A stretch of 64,000 bases of DNA from DATASD01 sp035478835 (lineage in GTDB: Bacteria > Patescibacteriota > Saccharimonadia > Saccharimonadales > UBA4665), in NCBI GenBank assembly GCA_035478835.1, contig DATIJH010000009.1:124001-188000 (forward strand). The letters are read 5' to 3'. How positions within the stretch are numbered: position 1 is the first letter of the stretch; the number at the start of each line of letters is the position of its first letter. Both the position numbers and the translations under genes were made by a program. The notes beneath the pieces were generated by a model. That model saw only the letters and a program-made list of their open reading frames with translations. It was not told the origin of the DNA and made no database searches. Below, piece by piece: positions 40,668 to 49,762 of this stretch.

Positions 40668-41036
40668 TTAAAGTCCGTCTTGGCTCTGCAAATAGTGGTT
40701 GATTTGGTCGGGCGTCATGCGGTAGTTTAGGTTGTTCATAATCCAAAGCGAGCCGCCAACCACAATACCAACAACGCCGATCATAAACAACAAAATAAGC
40801 AGCTTACTGCGTGATTTGCCGACGTGCAAAAAGCACACTAACTGCACAATAAACTGCGCAAGCGCCAGTACCACGATCGCCGCAATCACCAGGCGGTGCG
40901 TAAATAACTGCTGCGTCACGCACAAGTATGCCGCAATGGTGAGCGCAATCGACAGTACAAAGCCGCTCACATATGCGCCAAATGTGCCGCGCGGAATGGC
41001 GGGCGGAGCGCCAACCTTGGTAGATTGCTCGTCCAT
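40668..41036 (-). CDS. cyoD: Cytochrome bo3-type quinol oxidase subunit IV
   Basis: 122 residues from the ATG at 41036, whose A is the last base of the cyoC stop (TAATG). Three membrane helices, with QFIVQLVCFLHVG as the family signature. Assembly subunit of the oxidase. Confidence 0.9.
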   Translation of the reverse strand: MDEQSTKVGAPPAIPRGTFGAYVSGFVLSIALTIAAYLCVTQQLFTHRLVIAAIVVLALAQFIVQLVCFLHVGKSRSKLLILLFMIGVVGIVVGGSLWIMNNLNYRMTPDQINHYLQSQDGL

Positions 41037-41635
41037 TACGCCACCCCCAACAGGTATACAATAGTAAAAATAAAGATCCAGATAACGTCCAAAAAGTGCC
41101 AAAACAGGCTGAATAGCGTCAGGCGGCGCAGCCCGTTTGTGTCAAATCCCTTTTTGGCCAGCTGCACCATAAGTACGATCAGCCACAAAAGTCCGACGGT
41201 AATGTGCAGTCCGTGCGTGCCCACTAGCGTAAAGTAGGCCGAAAGGAATCCGCTGCGATGCCAGCTGTTGCCTTCTATTGCGAGGTGGCGGAATTCGCTG
41301 AGCTCTAAGCCCAGGAATGCGGCGCCAAGCAAAAACGTCAGCGTAAAGAGCGTAATGACGACCGCTTTCCGGCGACGGTGCGCAGCCAGCATAGCCAGTC
41401 CGCATGTAAAACTGCTGGTGAGCAATATGAGCGTTTCGATTAGAACGTACGGTAAATCAAAAAGCTCTTTACCGCCCGGCCCGCCGAATGTGTTGTTGCG
41501 CAGCACTGCAAAAACGGCGAACAGGCTGGCAAACAGCACACAGTCGGTCATAAGGTAGACCCAAAAACCGAAGACAGTTCTGGAGTCGGTGGCGCGGCGC
41601 TCTTCGGTCATGACGGCAGCGGCTGGCTCGCTCAT
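41036..41635 (-). CDS. cyoC: Quinol oxidase subunit III
   Basis: 199 residues, five membrane helices. Starts by overlapping cyoB; signatures FGFWVYLMTDCVLFASLFAVF and HGLHITVGLLWL. Member of the heme-copper oxidase subunit III family, helping stabilise subunit I. Confidence 0.93.
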   Translation of the reverse strand: MSEPAAAVMTEERRATDSRTVFGFWVYLMTDCVLFASLFAVFAVLRNNTFGGPGGKELFDLPYVLIETLILLTSSFTCGLAMLAAHRRRKAVVITLFTLTFLLGAAFLGLELSEFRHLAIEGNSWHRSGFLSAYFTLVGTHGLHITVGLLWLIVLMVQLAKKGFDTNGLRRLTLFSLFWHFLDVIWIFIFTIVYLLGVA

Positions 41636-43617
41636 ATGTAGCTCCTTTGCGTCCGTTGGCGTTCGATTGCGGCGATTTTGTGTGCCGGGATAATGTGCTC
41701 GGTGTTATCGTCGCACGAGCGTACGATGATCGTTATGACTGCGCCGGCCAGGCCGAGCACGGCCATCCATATAATGTGCCAAACCATGCCAAAGCCAAAC
41801 AGAAACGCGAAGCTGGCGATATAGATGCCGAGCGGCGTGTTTTTAGGCAGCACAATGTCGCGGTAATGGTGAGGGGGCGCGGCTTTGGCTTGCTTGGCGG
41901 CCCAAAACGGATCGCGTACGTTTGCGGTTGGAATGACGGCGAAGTTGTAGGCCGCTGGCGGCGAAGTAGTGGCCCATTCGAGCGTGCGGCCGTCCCATGC
42001 GTCGCCGGTAAGGTCGCGGTTTTCGTTCCGCTTCCAGATGCTTACGCCAAGCTGCAATACTTGGAACGCAATGCCCAGGCAAACGACTCCCACGCCAACA
42101 CCGGCCACGATGAATAGCGGCTGCCAGCCAAGCGACGCCTCATAATGGTCGAGACGCCGCGTCGCGCCCAGGAGTCCCAAAAAGTACAGCGGTATAAACG
42201 CCAGGCAAAAACCGATGAGCCAGCACCAAAACGCGTACTTGCCCAGGCGCTCGTTCAGCTTAAAGCCAAAGAATTTAGGAAACCAATACGTGAGGCCGGC
42301 AAAATAGCCGAACAGCACGCCGCTCACAATCATGCTGTGGAAGTGCGCGACCAAAAACAAACTGTTGTGCAGCTGAAAATCTGCGGGCGGTACGGCCAGC
42401 AAAACCCCGGCAACGCCGCCAATCGTAAACAGTACAATAAAGCCTAAAAACCACAGCATTGGCGTCGTAAACCGGATGCGCCCACGGTACATCGTAAATA
42501 ACCAGTTGAATATTTTTACACCGGTCGGTACGGCAATAATCATTGTCATAATACCAAAGAACGCGTTCACGTCGGCGCCCGCGCCCATTGTAAAGAAGTG
42601 GTGCAGCCACACCGTAAACGACAGCACCACAATGCCCCAAATTGCCCAAACCATAGAAGTGTAGCCGAACAAACGCTTGCCCGAAAACGTTGCCACGACC
42701 TCTGAAAACACGCCAAAAGCCGGCAAGACCAGAATGTAAACCTCCGGATGTCCCCATGCCCAGATGAGGTTGACGTACATCATCGGATTGCCGCCCGCCT
42801 CACTGGTGAAAAAGTGCATGCCAAACGTGCGGTCGAGCGCCAATAGCGCCAACGTAACGGTTAAAATCGGGAACGCAAACACCACGAGCGACATCGAGCC
42901 CAGCACGCTCCACACAAACATTGGCATCTTCATGAGCTTCATGCCCGGCGCCCGCATTTTTAAAATGGTCACAATAAAGTTGACGCCCGATAGTAAGCTG
43001 CCGATACCGGCGATCTGTAAGCCCCAAATCCAATAATCTACGCCGACGCCCGGGCTAAACGCGGCCTCCGAAAGCGGCGGATACGCCAGCCATCCGGCGC
43101 CCGAAAACTCACCCACAGCCAGCGACGTATTAATAAGCACCGCCCCCATCACGTACAGCCAAAAACTGACGGAGTTTAAGAACGGAAATGCCACGTCGCG
43201 TGTGCCGATTTGCATGGGCACCACCAAGTTTATGAGGCCAAACATCAGCCCCATCGCGGCAAAAAAGATCATAATGGTGCCGTGCGCCGTAAAGACTTGC
43301 TGGAATTGGTCGGATGGTATAAACCCGTGCGCGCTGCCAACGGACGTTGCCTGCTGGGCGCGAATCATCACGGCGTCGGAAATGCCGCGCAGCAGCATCA
43401 CAATTGCTACGGCCAGATACATCACGCCGATTTTCTTAGGGTCGAGCGACGTCAGCCACTCCTTCCAAAGCCATTTCCAGCGCTTAAAATACGTAAGCCC
43501 CGCGGCAATGGCTAGCAGTGCCAACACCATAATTATCACACCGCCGGTTGTGACGAGATTGTGCTGAAAGGCTTGGATCGTCAACTTTCCGGTCAGTATG
43601 TTTGCGAACGCTGTCAT
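41632..43617 (-). CDS. cyoB: Quinol oxidase subunit I (heme-copper)
   Basis: 661 residues. All metal ligands are seen: FTAHGTIMIFF (low-spin heme His), GHPEVYILVLP (CuB His and the cross-linked Tyr), WLHHFFTMG (two CuB His) and VAHFHSMIVSG (both heme His). It reduces oxygen to water and pumps protons. Overlaps neighbours by 4 bases on each side. Confidence 0.97.
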   Translation of the reverse strand: MTAFANILTGKLTIQAFQHNLVTTGGVIIMVLALLAIAAGLTYFKRWKWLWKEWLTSLDPKKIGVMYLAVAIVMLLRGISDAVMIRAQQATSVGSAHGFIPSDQFQQVFTAHGTIMIFFAAMGLMFGLINLVVPMQIGTRDVAFPFLNSVSFWLYVMGAVLINTSLAVGEFSGAGWLAYPPLSEAAFSPGVGVDYWIWGLQIAGIGSLLSGVNFIVTILKMRAPGMKLMKMPMFVWSVLGSMSLVVFAFPILTVTLALLALDRTFGMHFFTSEAGGNPMMYVNLIWAWGHPEVYILVLPAFGVFSEVVATFSGKRLFGYTSMVWAIWGIVVLSFTVWLHHFFTMGAGADVNAFFGIMTMIIAVPTGVKIFNWLFTMYRGRIRFTTPMLWFLGFIVLFTIGGVAGVLLAVPPADFQLHNSLFLVAHFHSMIVSGVLFGYFAGLTYWFPKFFGFKLNERLGKYAFWCWLIGFCLAFIPLYFLGLLGATRRLDHYEASLGWQPLFIVAGVGVGVVCLGIAFQVLQLGVSIWKRNENRDLTGDAWDGRTLEWATTSPPAAYNFAVIPTANVRDPFWAAKQAKAAPPHHYRDIVLPKNTPLGIYIASFAFLFGFGMVWHIIWMAVLGLAGAVITIIVRSCDDNTEHIIPAHKIAAIERQRTQRSYI

Positions 43618-44534
43618 TGTATCCCCGCTGTTGTCGTTGTGGTGCTGTGAGTTCCGGCGCGCTCGGCGCTGGCCGCCATCGGCATCATGTACTTCATAAT
43701 TATCGTATCATAGAGCGCCGGGTCAACAGCCGAATAATATGCTGGCAAATTGTTCTGGCTGGGCTGTGCAAGGCTGGCGTAGGTGGCGCCGGTAAGTTTA
43801 TTGGGCGCCTGCTGCGCGGATTTTACCCACATTTTAAAGCTGTCTTTGCTGGTGGCGCGCGCCATGAACGTCATGCCGGCAAACCCTTTGCCGCTGATGT
43901 TCGCCGATGAGCCGTTATAGTCACCGGCACTGCTCGCCTGCAAATGCAGCTGCGTAATCATGCCGGGCATAGTGTACATCTGGCCGCCGAGCTGCGGAAT
44001 CCAGAACGAATTCATAACGCTGTCCGAGGTCAGCTCAAACGTCACCGGCGTGTCAACCGGCAATGCCACATAATTGACACTCGCCACATGCTGCTCCGGA
44101 TAAATAAACAGCCACTTCCAATCGAGCGAGACCACCTGGATCGTCAGTGGTTTGGTGCTGCTGGCCAGCGGTTGGTACGGATCGAGCTGGTGCGAACTGC
44201 GCCACGTCACCACCGATAAAATCAGAATTAGCGCGGATGGGATGAGCCACCAGATTGTCTCGGCGATGCGGCTGCCATCGAGCTCGGGGCTGTATTTTGC
44301 CTTCGCGTTGCCTGCCCGGTAGCGCCAAGCAAACGCGAAAAGCAGAATGAACACCGGTATAACCACTATGAGCGACAATGTGAGCGCGAATAACATTAAG
44401 TGCTGTTCTTTTTGGCCGATCGTGCCGCGCGGCTCAAGCACCGGCATGTTGACACCGCGCAAATACCACCACAGTGCTGCTACGGCACCGATAATTAGGA
44501 GTGCACCGGTCAGGAGTTTCAGTGTGCGATTCAT
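43614..44534 (-). CDS. cyoA: Quinol oxidase subunit II
   Basis: 306 residues. Two membrane helices, then a cupredoxin domain without the CuA ligands, as in quinol (not cytochrome c) oxidases. NSFWIPQLGGQMYTMPGMITQLHLQA is the conserved core. Unlike E. coli CyoA, the N-terminus has no lipobox Cys (LTGALLIIGAVAAL), so it is probably anchored by an uncleaved helix. First gene of the operon; TATAGT lies 8 bases upstream. Confidence 0.93.
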   Translation of the reverse strand: MNRTLKLLTGALLIIGAVAALWWYLRGVNMPVLEPRGTIGQKEQHLMLFALTLSLIVVIPVFILLFAFAWRYRAGNAKAKYSPELDGSRIAETIWWLIPSALILILSVVTWRSSHQLDPYQPLASSTKPLTIQVVSLDWKWLFIYPEQHVASVNYVALPVDTPVTFELTSDSVMNSFWIPQLGGQMYTMPGMITQLHLQASSAGDYNGSSANISGKGFAGMTFMARATSKDSFKMWVKSAQQAPNKLTGATYASLAQPSQNNLPAYYSAVDPALYDTIIMKYMMPMAASAERAGTHSTTTTTAGIQ

Positions 44535-44590
44535 CTTTTTATACTATAGCATTTTGCGCGGGCCCGGCGGGCGGTAATCTGCAAAAGGTG

Positions 44591-44596
44591 TATAGT
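44591..44596 (+). promoter_or_regulatory. -10 box of the polyprenyl synthase gene
   Basis: TATAGT, 6 bases before the ATG at 44603; no convincing -35. Its position rules out the longer upstream in-frame start. Confidence 0.5.
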
Positions 44597-44602
44597 GATG
44601 GT

Positions 44603-45601
44603 ATGAAATCTCTTGATCTCGCGGCGCTACTCAACGTGCCGGATATGCCGTCATGCCTTGCGCAAGTTGAACATGAGATTATGCGTGCGCTCGATGACAA
44701 ACCCGGTCCGCTGCGCGTTCCGCTCCAACGGTTATTGCAAGTGCGCGGCAAACGGCTGCGCCCGGCATTGGTTATCGCCAGCGCCCGCGCGTGCGGCGCA
44801 GCTGTGAACGAGCGCGTTATTGGCGCAGCCGCCGCTGTCGAACTCTTGCATATCGCAAGCCTCGTGCACGATGACATCATCGACCGTGCCGCTACGCGCT
44901 GGAACGTGCCGACCATTAGCGAACGCGAGGGCGTAGACGCGGCAATCCTGGCCGGCGATTTTTTGTTCGCCAAAGCCTGCGCCCGTGCCGCTGCGGTTGA
45001 TGGCGAGGTGGCGGCGCTCCTCGCCCATGCATTTGCGTTTTTGAGTGCTGCCGAAGCGCAGGAAGCGGCTGATCAGTATAATCCGGAGCGAACGCGTGAT
45101 TCGCTCGATCAAGTTTTGCATGACAAAACCGCGCGGCTGCTTGGCGCGGCCTGTCAGATCGGCGGCATTTGCGCCGGTGCTACAAAGACGCAGCAGCGTG
45201 CCCTGGCCCGCTACGGCGAAGCCTTCGGTATGGTGTTCCAATACGCCGACGATGTGCTCGATTTTTTGGCTGATCCGGCGCTGCTTGGCAAGCCAATCGG
45301 CACCGATGTGCGCGACGGCGTGTATACCCTGCCGCTGTTACTGGGCTTGGAAAGCGAGCATGGTGCGCGCCTGCGCCCGCTCTTGACGCCAGCTGTTAAT
45401 CCGGCGGATGTCACAAAGATATTGCTGCAAACAGATGTTTTTGACCGCAGCATTGCCGCCGCCCGCACGCACGCGGCGCACGCCAGCAAAGCGCTCGTTA
45501 CGTTCACGCCAAGCGCTGTGCGCGCAGCGCTCCAGGAATTTCCGCAGGCTTACCTCGATTGGTCACTTGCTACGCTGACCGGCGACCCCTCCAAATATTA
45601 A
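44603..45601 (+). CDS. Polyprenyl diphosphate synthase
   Basis: 332 residues. GKRLRPALV near residue 50; first Asp-rich motif LVHDDIIDRA and second FQYADDVLDF, both DDxxD. Elongates isoprenyl diphosphates, plausibly for the quinone side chain or for the lipid carrier of wall synthesis. Lies head-to-head with the cyo operon, which would need both a quinone and farnesyl diphosphate. Confidence 0.92.
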   Translation: MKSLDLAALLNVPDMPSCLAQVEHEIMRALDDKPGPLRVPLQRLLQVRGKRLRPALVIASARACGAAVNERVIGAAAAVELLHIASLVHDDIIDRAATRWNVPTISEREGVDAAILAGDFLFAKACARAAAVDGEVAALLAHAFAFLSAAEAQEAADQYNPERTRDSLDQVLHDKTARLLGAACQIGGICAGATKTQQRALARYGEAFGMVFQYADDVLDFLADPALLGKPIGTDVRDGVYTLPLLLGLESEHGARLRPLLTPAVNPADVTKILLQTDVFDRSIAAARTHAAHASKALVTFTPSAVRAALQEFPQAYLDWSLATLTGDPSKY

Positions 45602-45608
45602 CCGAGGG

Positions 45609-46289
45609 CTATTTACCGTTAAAGGCGAGTTCGCCGGCACGGCTGGCAGCAATTTCGCCTTGCTGCTGCGCGATAATTCCGTCTGCCTCTGCTGGCGAGA
45701 CGCCCGACGGCACGACGTTAAACTGGCTCGTGTCGCCACTCAAGTCGCCCATAATTACTGAGTAATAACGAGTCCTTGCACCTCCTGGCGATCCCCCCAT
45801 GGAATACGTGTTGTAAACCTCGGCGAGCGGAGTGACAATCTCATGTGGATATGCCTTGCTGTGTCCGCCTTCAAAGGTTTGAACCAAAGGGCCATCGTAA
45901 TGTACGGTCCCTACGGTAACTTTTCCGCTCTGGGGGATTTCCGAAATGTACGCGTATAAACCGTCGCCCATCTTAATAGGGTTAAAGAGCGCGATTGCGC
46001 CGTCGGGTCCATTGTGCTCGAACGGGAGCTCGTAGCCAACCTCTACAGTGACGTCATCCACGACGTGCGCGTCGCTATTGAGCCCGGCTTCTATACTTGC
46101 TGCCGAAGGTCCGAGCGGCCGGTCGTGGCTAAACCCATAATGGTCGGCTACTGCGCCTGCCGTAAACATGAGCGCGCCCACGGCCACCGCGCCGGCGCCT
46201 TTTACTACCCAGCGCGGTGCTGGTTCGCGGTGCCGTTCGGTATTTTGCTCAGTAGGTTGCTGTGGTAATGGGTTTTCGGGAAAAGTCAT
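45609..46289 (-). CDS. Membrane-anchored protein of unknown function
   Basis: 226 residues. Pro/Gln-rich cytoplasmic start, one membrane helix (VVKGAGAVAVGALMFTAGAVADHYG), then an extracytoplasmic domain with beta-type segments (DDVTVEVGYELPF, GKVTVGTVHYDG). No family recognised. Fifteen bases downstream of the 46305 gene, so the two may be cotranscribed. Confidence 0.6.
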   Translation of the reverse strand: MTFPENPLPQQPTEQNTERHREPAPRWVVKGAGAVAVGALMFTAGAVADHYGFSHDRPLGPSAASIEAGLNSDAHVVDDVTVEVGYELPFEHNGPDGAIALFNPIKMGDGLYAYISEIPQSGKVTVGTVHYDGPLVQTFEGGHSKAYPHEIVTPLAEVYNTYSMGGSPGGARTRYYSVIMGDLSGDTSQFNVVPSGVSPAEADGIIAQQQGEIAASRAGELAFNGK

Positions 46290-46304
46290 ACATTTCTCCT
46301 TATA

Positions 46305-46928
46305 TTATTGTTCTGTAGTGCCAAGTTCGGCCGTCAAGGCGGTGACGATGCCGCGCATTACGGCCTGCTCATCAATATCGCCGAGATCAGCGACTCTGTC
46401 ATGCTCGTAGGCCTCTGCCACAAACTCTGGATTGTGCCCCAAGTCTACCGCGGCAAACGCACTCTCAAAACCAATATCTTCACTCATGATATTGATGTGC
46501 TCCCACTCCTCGTCCGGTGTATTATATCCGTCAAGATAATATTCGGTTCGCCCGCTGTTTTCTGCGGTAAGCGTAGGGTTCGTTTGTGCCCGTACAAGCA
46601 ATGCCCGCTTTTCGGCATCATCCATTACGAGCTTGATGACTGGCTGTTCTCTGCCAGAGGAATCCATTGCAAACTGCAGTTCCGCCCGGTTGACCACATC
46701 CATAACTTGGTCATATGCCGTCCTTACGGTTTCGTCGCCCGGTTCTGGCAGCGCTAAGTTGTTCGGTGAAACTTGCATGCGTGCGCCGAGCCGATTAACG
46801 GCATGCATGATACGCGCAGCGTAAACTCGCTTAGCCAAATCGGCCATCGATGGGTGATACTGTCCCATCACCTGTATCCAGTGCGCCTCAGATGGCGTGA
46901 ACAGTGCTTCCGAGTCGTGAATTTCCAT
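46305..46928 (-). CDS. Unknown acidic protein, 207 aa
   Basis: 207 residues from the ATG at 46928, chosen over an in-frame TTG nearer the promoter. Helical, acidic, no motif recognised. A strong promoter (TTGACA, 16-base spacer, TAGTAT) ends 9 bases before the ATG. Function unknown. Confidence 0.6.
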   Translation of the reverse strand: MEIHDSEALFTPSEAHWIQVMGQYHPSMADLAKRVYAARIMHAVNRLGARMQVSPNNLALPEPGDETVRTAYDQVMDVVNRAELQFAMDSSGREQPVIKLVMDDAEKRALLVRAQTNPTLTAENSGRTEYYLDGYNTPDEEWEHINIMSEDIGFESAFAAVDLGHNPEFVAEAYEHDRVADLGDIDEQAVMRGIVTALTAELGTTEQ

Positions 46929-46937
46929 AACTGACAA

Positions 46938-46965
46938 ATACTAGCATCATCCACTCCTTTGTCAA
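46938..46965 (-). promoter_or_regulatory. Consensus promoter of the 46305-46928 gene
   Basis: On the minus strand TTGACA (46965-46960), 16-base spacer, TAGTAT (46943-46938). Confidence 0.65.
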
Positions 46966-46976
46966 ATAAGTAATGA

Positions 46977-47005
46977 TTGACCAGAGAAACTCTTTATGCT
47001 ATTAT
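46977..47005 (+). promoter_or_regulatory. Promoter of the DEAD-box helicase gene
   Basis: TTGACC (46977-46982), 17-base spacer, TATTAT (47000-47005). The start point would be near 47012, leaving a leader of about 90 bases, much longer than for most genes here and like cold-shock mRNAs. Confidence 0.6.
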
Positions 47006-47104
47006 TAGTGGAATTGTTTCGATGAATCACGGTTAGTTTAGGCGTACACGTCCGGAAGATTTCATTGCCGACAATCGCTTAATCTAATCGAAGAGGATTC
47101 TTTT

Positions 47105-48343
47105 ATGTATCAACAAACATATCATGCAGCCCCGCGTTCCGGTAATCGGAATGGACGGGTGCGTAGTTCACAGTCGCGCAACCGTAATTTTGGCGGCCGC
47201 CGCGGCAAGGGCAAAATGGTCAAACAGGTCATTCACCCCAGTAAATTCATCAAGGCAGCGCGTCCGGTAACGCTCGAAGAGTACAAACCAACGTATACGT
47301 TCGGCGACTTTTTGATGCACGAATTGCTCAAGCAAAACGTGGCAGTAAAGGGCTTTGTAGCGCCGTCCGAAATTCAGGACAAAGCAATTCCTGAAGCATT
47401 GACCGGCCGCGATGTGCTCGGTATTGCCGACACGGGCACCGGCAAAACCACAGCTTTTGCCTTGCCTGCTCTGCACAAAATTATGACTGAGCCCGGCACC
47501 AAAGCGCTCATTATTGCGCCGACACGTGAGCTTGCTCAACAGATCGAAGAAGAAGTCCGCAGCTTTGCTAAAGGCAGCGGCTTGCACGGCGCGCTGCTGA
47601 TTGGCGGCTCGGCTATGGGTCCGCAGTTCCGCGAGCTCCGCGCTGCACCGCAAGTTGTCATTGGCACGCCCGGCCGCATTAAAGATCACGTTGAGCGCGG
47701 CACATTGCAGCTCGGCGACTTCAGCATCGTGGTCTTGGACGAAGTTGACCGCATGGTCGACATGGGCTTCATTGCCGACATCCGCTTTTTGCTGGACGGC
47801 GTGCAGGAAGCGCGCCAGTCGCTGTTCTTTTCGGCCACGCTTGACCCTAAAATCCGCCAGCTTGTCGAGAGCTTTTTGCGCGAGCCGGTAAAAGTTTCGG
47901 TTAAATCCAGCGAAACAAGCAGCAACGTTGCGCAAGATGTTGTTGCCTACCGCGACCGCACCGATAAAATCAGCAAACTGCACGACGTGCTCAACCAGCC
48001 GGAAGTCATCAAAACATTAATTTTTGATGAAACGCAGCGTGACGTGGAGCGCCTTTCGCAGGAACTCCAGGCCCGCGGCTTTGACGTTGACGCTCTGCAC
48101 GGCGGCAAAACGCAAGGCCAGCGCCAGCGCGCGCTCAAAAGTTTCCGCGACAATCGCATTAAGATTTTGGTTGCGACCGATGTCGCGGCCCGCGGTATTG
48201 ATATTTCCGACATCACTCACGTGATTAACTACTCGATTCCAAATGCCTACGAAGATTACGTGCACCGTATCGGCCGCGCCGGCCGCGCCGGCCGTCCAGG
48301 CAACGCATTGACGTTCGTATCTTTGTACGACGCCGAATTCTAA
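47105..48343 (+). CDS. DEAD-box family RNA helicase (DEVD variant)
   Basis: 412 residues. Basic Arg/Gly-rich N-terminus (about 1-45), then motifs in order: ADTGTGKTTAF (I), PTRELAQQ (Ia), TPGRI (Ib), VLDEVDRMVDMG (II, DEVD in place of DEAD), SATL (III), VATDVAARGID (V), HRIGRAGRAGRPG (VI). Unwinds RNA duplexes using ATP. The long leader and the RRM gene next door suggest a role in cold adaptation or RNA remodelling (inference). Confidence 0.92.
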   Translation: MYQQTYHAAPRSGNRNGRVRSSQSRNRNFGGRRGKGKMVKQVIHPSKFIKAARPVTLEEYKPTYTFGDFLMHELLKQNVAVKGFVAPSEIQDKAIPEALTGRDVLGIADTGTGKTTAFALPALHKIMTEPGTKALIIAPTRELAQQIEEEVRSFAKGSGLHGALLIGGSAMGPQFRELRAAPQVVIGTPGRIKDHVERGTLQLGDFSIVVLDEVDRMVDMGFIADIRFLLDGVQEARQSLFFSATLDPKIRQLVESFLREPVKVSVKSSETSSNVAQDVVAYRDRTDKISKLHDVLNQPEVIKTLIFDETQRDVERLSQELQARGFDVDALHGGKTQGQRQRALKSFRDNRIKILVATDVAARGIDISDITHVINYSIPNAYEDYVHRIGRAGRAGRPGNALTFVSLYDAEF

Positions 48344-48362
48344 AGTGGCAGCTAGGCCGCGA

Positions 48363-48432
48363 CCGACCCTATCCACGTGCTCAAACACTGCGGGTTAAGT
48401 ACCGCAAACTGCGCGCGTTTGGATAAGGTCGG
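48363..48432 (+). other. Structured hairpin downstream of the helicase gene
   Basis: CCGACCCTATCCA (48363-48375) pairs with TGGATAAGGTCGG (48420-48432) with one mismatch; an inner hairpin TGCGG/CCGCA lies at 48389-48406. Not coding. It may be part of the helicase 3' UTR or a small RNA. Confidence 0.4.
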
Positions 48433-48465
48433 CCCGCGACATAGCTCATAATTAAATCAAGACAC

Positions 48466-48499
48466 AAAAAAGAGACAACCGTAAAGTTGTCTCTTTTTT
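48466..48499. terminator. Bidirectional intrinsic terminator
   Basis: Perfect 14-base stem, AAAAAAGAGACAAC (48466-48479) with GTTGTCTCTTTTTT (48486-48499), 6-base loop. Serves the converging helicase and RRM genes. Confidence 0.93.
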
Positions 48500-48511
48500 A
48501 AACGACTATTC

Positions 48512-48808
48512 TTAGTAGCGGCGGCCGTTATTGTCGCTGCTGAATGAGCGGCGTTCGCGGTTTTCTTGCGGACGTGCCTCGCTCACACTTACAGTGCGAC
48601 CGTTTAGCATACGACCGTTCAATTGGTCGATAGCAGCCTTCGCTTCGGCATCACTGCTCATTTCGACAAAACCAAAGCCTTTTGAGCGATTGGTTTCGCG
48701 GTCCATAATGACGCGGGCCGATTCTACGGTGCCGACCTCTGCGAAGAAGTCTTTTAGTTCGTCGTCGGTTACTGAATAAGCCAGTGACACGAATAACTTG
48801 GTTGCCAT
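48512..48808 (-). CDS. RNA-recognition-motif (RRM) protein
   Basis: 98 residues, one RRM: RNP2 KLFVSLAY at the start, RNP1 KGFGFVEM near 44-51, then a short Arg/Gly/Asn tail. Like cyanobacterial cold-induced Rbp proteins. Leadered mRNA; a palindrome CTAGTA-A-TACTAG at 48950-48962 lies in the upstream region near a possible promoter. Confidence 0.93.
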   Translation of the reverse strand: MATKLFVSLAYSVTDDELKDFFAEVGTVESARVIMDRETNRSKGFGFVEMSSDAEAKAAIDQLNGRMLNGRTVSVSEARPQENRERRSFSSDNNGRRY

Positions 48809-49040
48809 AAGTTAGGTGTAATTTCCTCTCTTGTCCCGGATTGAGGTAAGGCACGAAAATCGCGGCCGTCGCTGCGTCCTCTGTCGAAACGTTTTGTGAT
48901 TGATAGTTTGTAAAGCTTCTAGAAACAGGCCGTGACCAGTGCAGCATTCCTAGTAATACTAGAATACCAGATAATGCTACAAACTACCAGCTTTTTTACA
49001 GCGAATTGCATTACATTGCAAAAATTTATAGACTGAAACT

Positions 49041-49661
49041 ATGAAAAGCAAGCGCGGGCAACAGATTCCGGTGCAACGACCGATGATTTTTGATGTATTG
49101 CCGCCCGATGTAGCGCCGCGCCTTGATATTGTCCGGCACTCGCGCATGAGGTGGCTCACGACCCGTGTACCGCGCCGTTTACGTCACTGGTGGATCGGGG
49201 CTGGCCTCGCGATACTGCTGGCGGGCGGTATTTTGCTTGTGTGGCGCCCATGGCAACCGCAGACGGTCGCGCTGCCGAAAGATGTCACAAATCAAATCAC
49301 CGACTTTACGCCCTACTTTTTTAGTGGCGCGACGATACCGCAGCGCTTTACGGTGCACCCCAAGGACGTGAGTTTTAGCTCGGACGTGTTGTTCGTAGGA
49401 TTGCACGATCCAGCCGGTGTGAGCGTTGTTATCTCGGAACAAATGCTGCCGCCAGAATTCTCAAATGATAAACCGCAGGGTGACCAAACTGTCACGGGCA
49501 CGCAAGGTGCTGGTTCTATTAGCAGCCGCGACAATCGTGTTATTGGTACGCTCTTTACGAGCAAGTCGCCGCGCGCCCTTATTACGGTTAGTGCAAGCGA
49601 TACGGTGCCGGCTACCACTATCAAAAGCCTGATGCTCGCGCTGCGTCCGATCAGTAATTAA
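49041..49661 (+). CDS. Single-pass membrane protein of unknown function
   Basis: 206 residues. A basic cytoplasmic stretch of about 48 residues, one membrane helix (WWIGAGLAILLAGGILLVW), and an extracytoplasmic domain with beta-type segments. TATAGA ends 8 bases before the ATG. No family recognised. Confidence 0.6.
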   Translation: MKSKRGQQIPVQRPMIFDVLPPDVAPRLDIVRHSRMRWLTTRVPRRLRHWWIGAGLAILLAGGILLVWRPWQPQTVALPKDVTNQITDFTPYFFSGATIPQRFTVHPKDVSFSSDVLFVGLHDPAGVSVVISEQMLPPEFSNDKPQGDQTVTGTQGAGSISSRDNRVIGTLFTSKSPRALITVSASDTVPATTIKSLMLALRPISN

Positions 49662-49762
49662 ATATAGATCCGCTCTAGCTGGCCTCGTTCATATAAGGCC
49701 GGCGCCTAATGCTTACCATCTGTACTGCCGTTGTTTGCTGGCAGCCGCCTTGCTTACGACCC

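Noticed and set aside
48255..48300. GC-rich direct repeats (GGCCGCGCC units)
   Set aside because: They encode the helicase motif VI HRIGRAGRAGRPG; the repetition is a coding effect.
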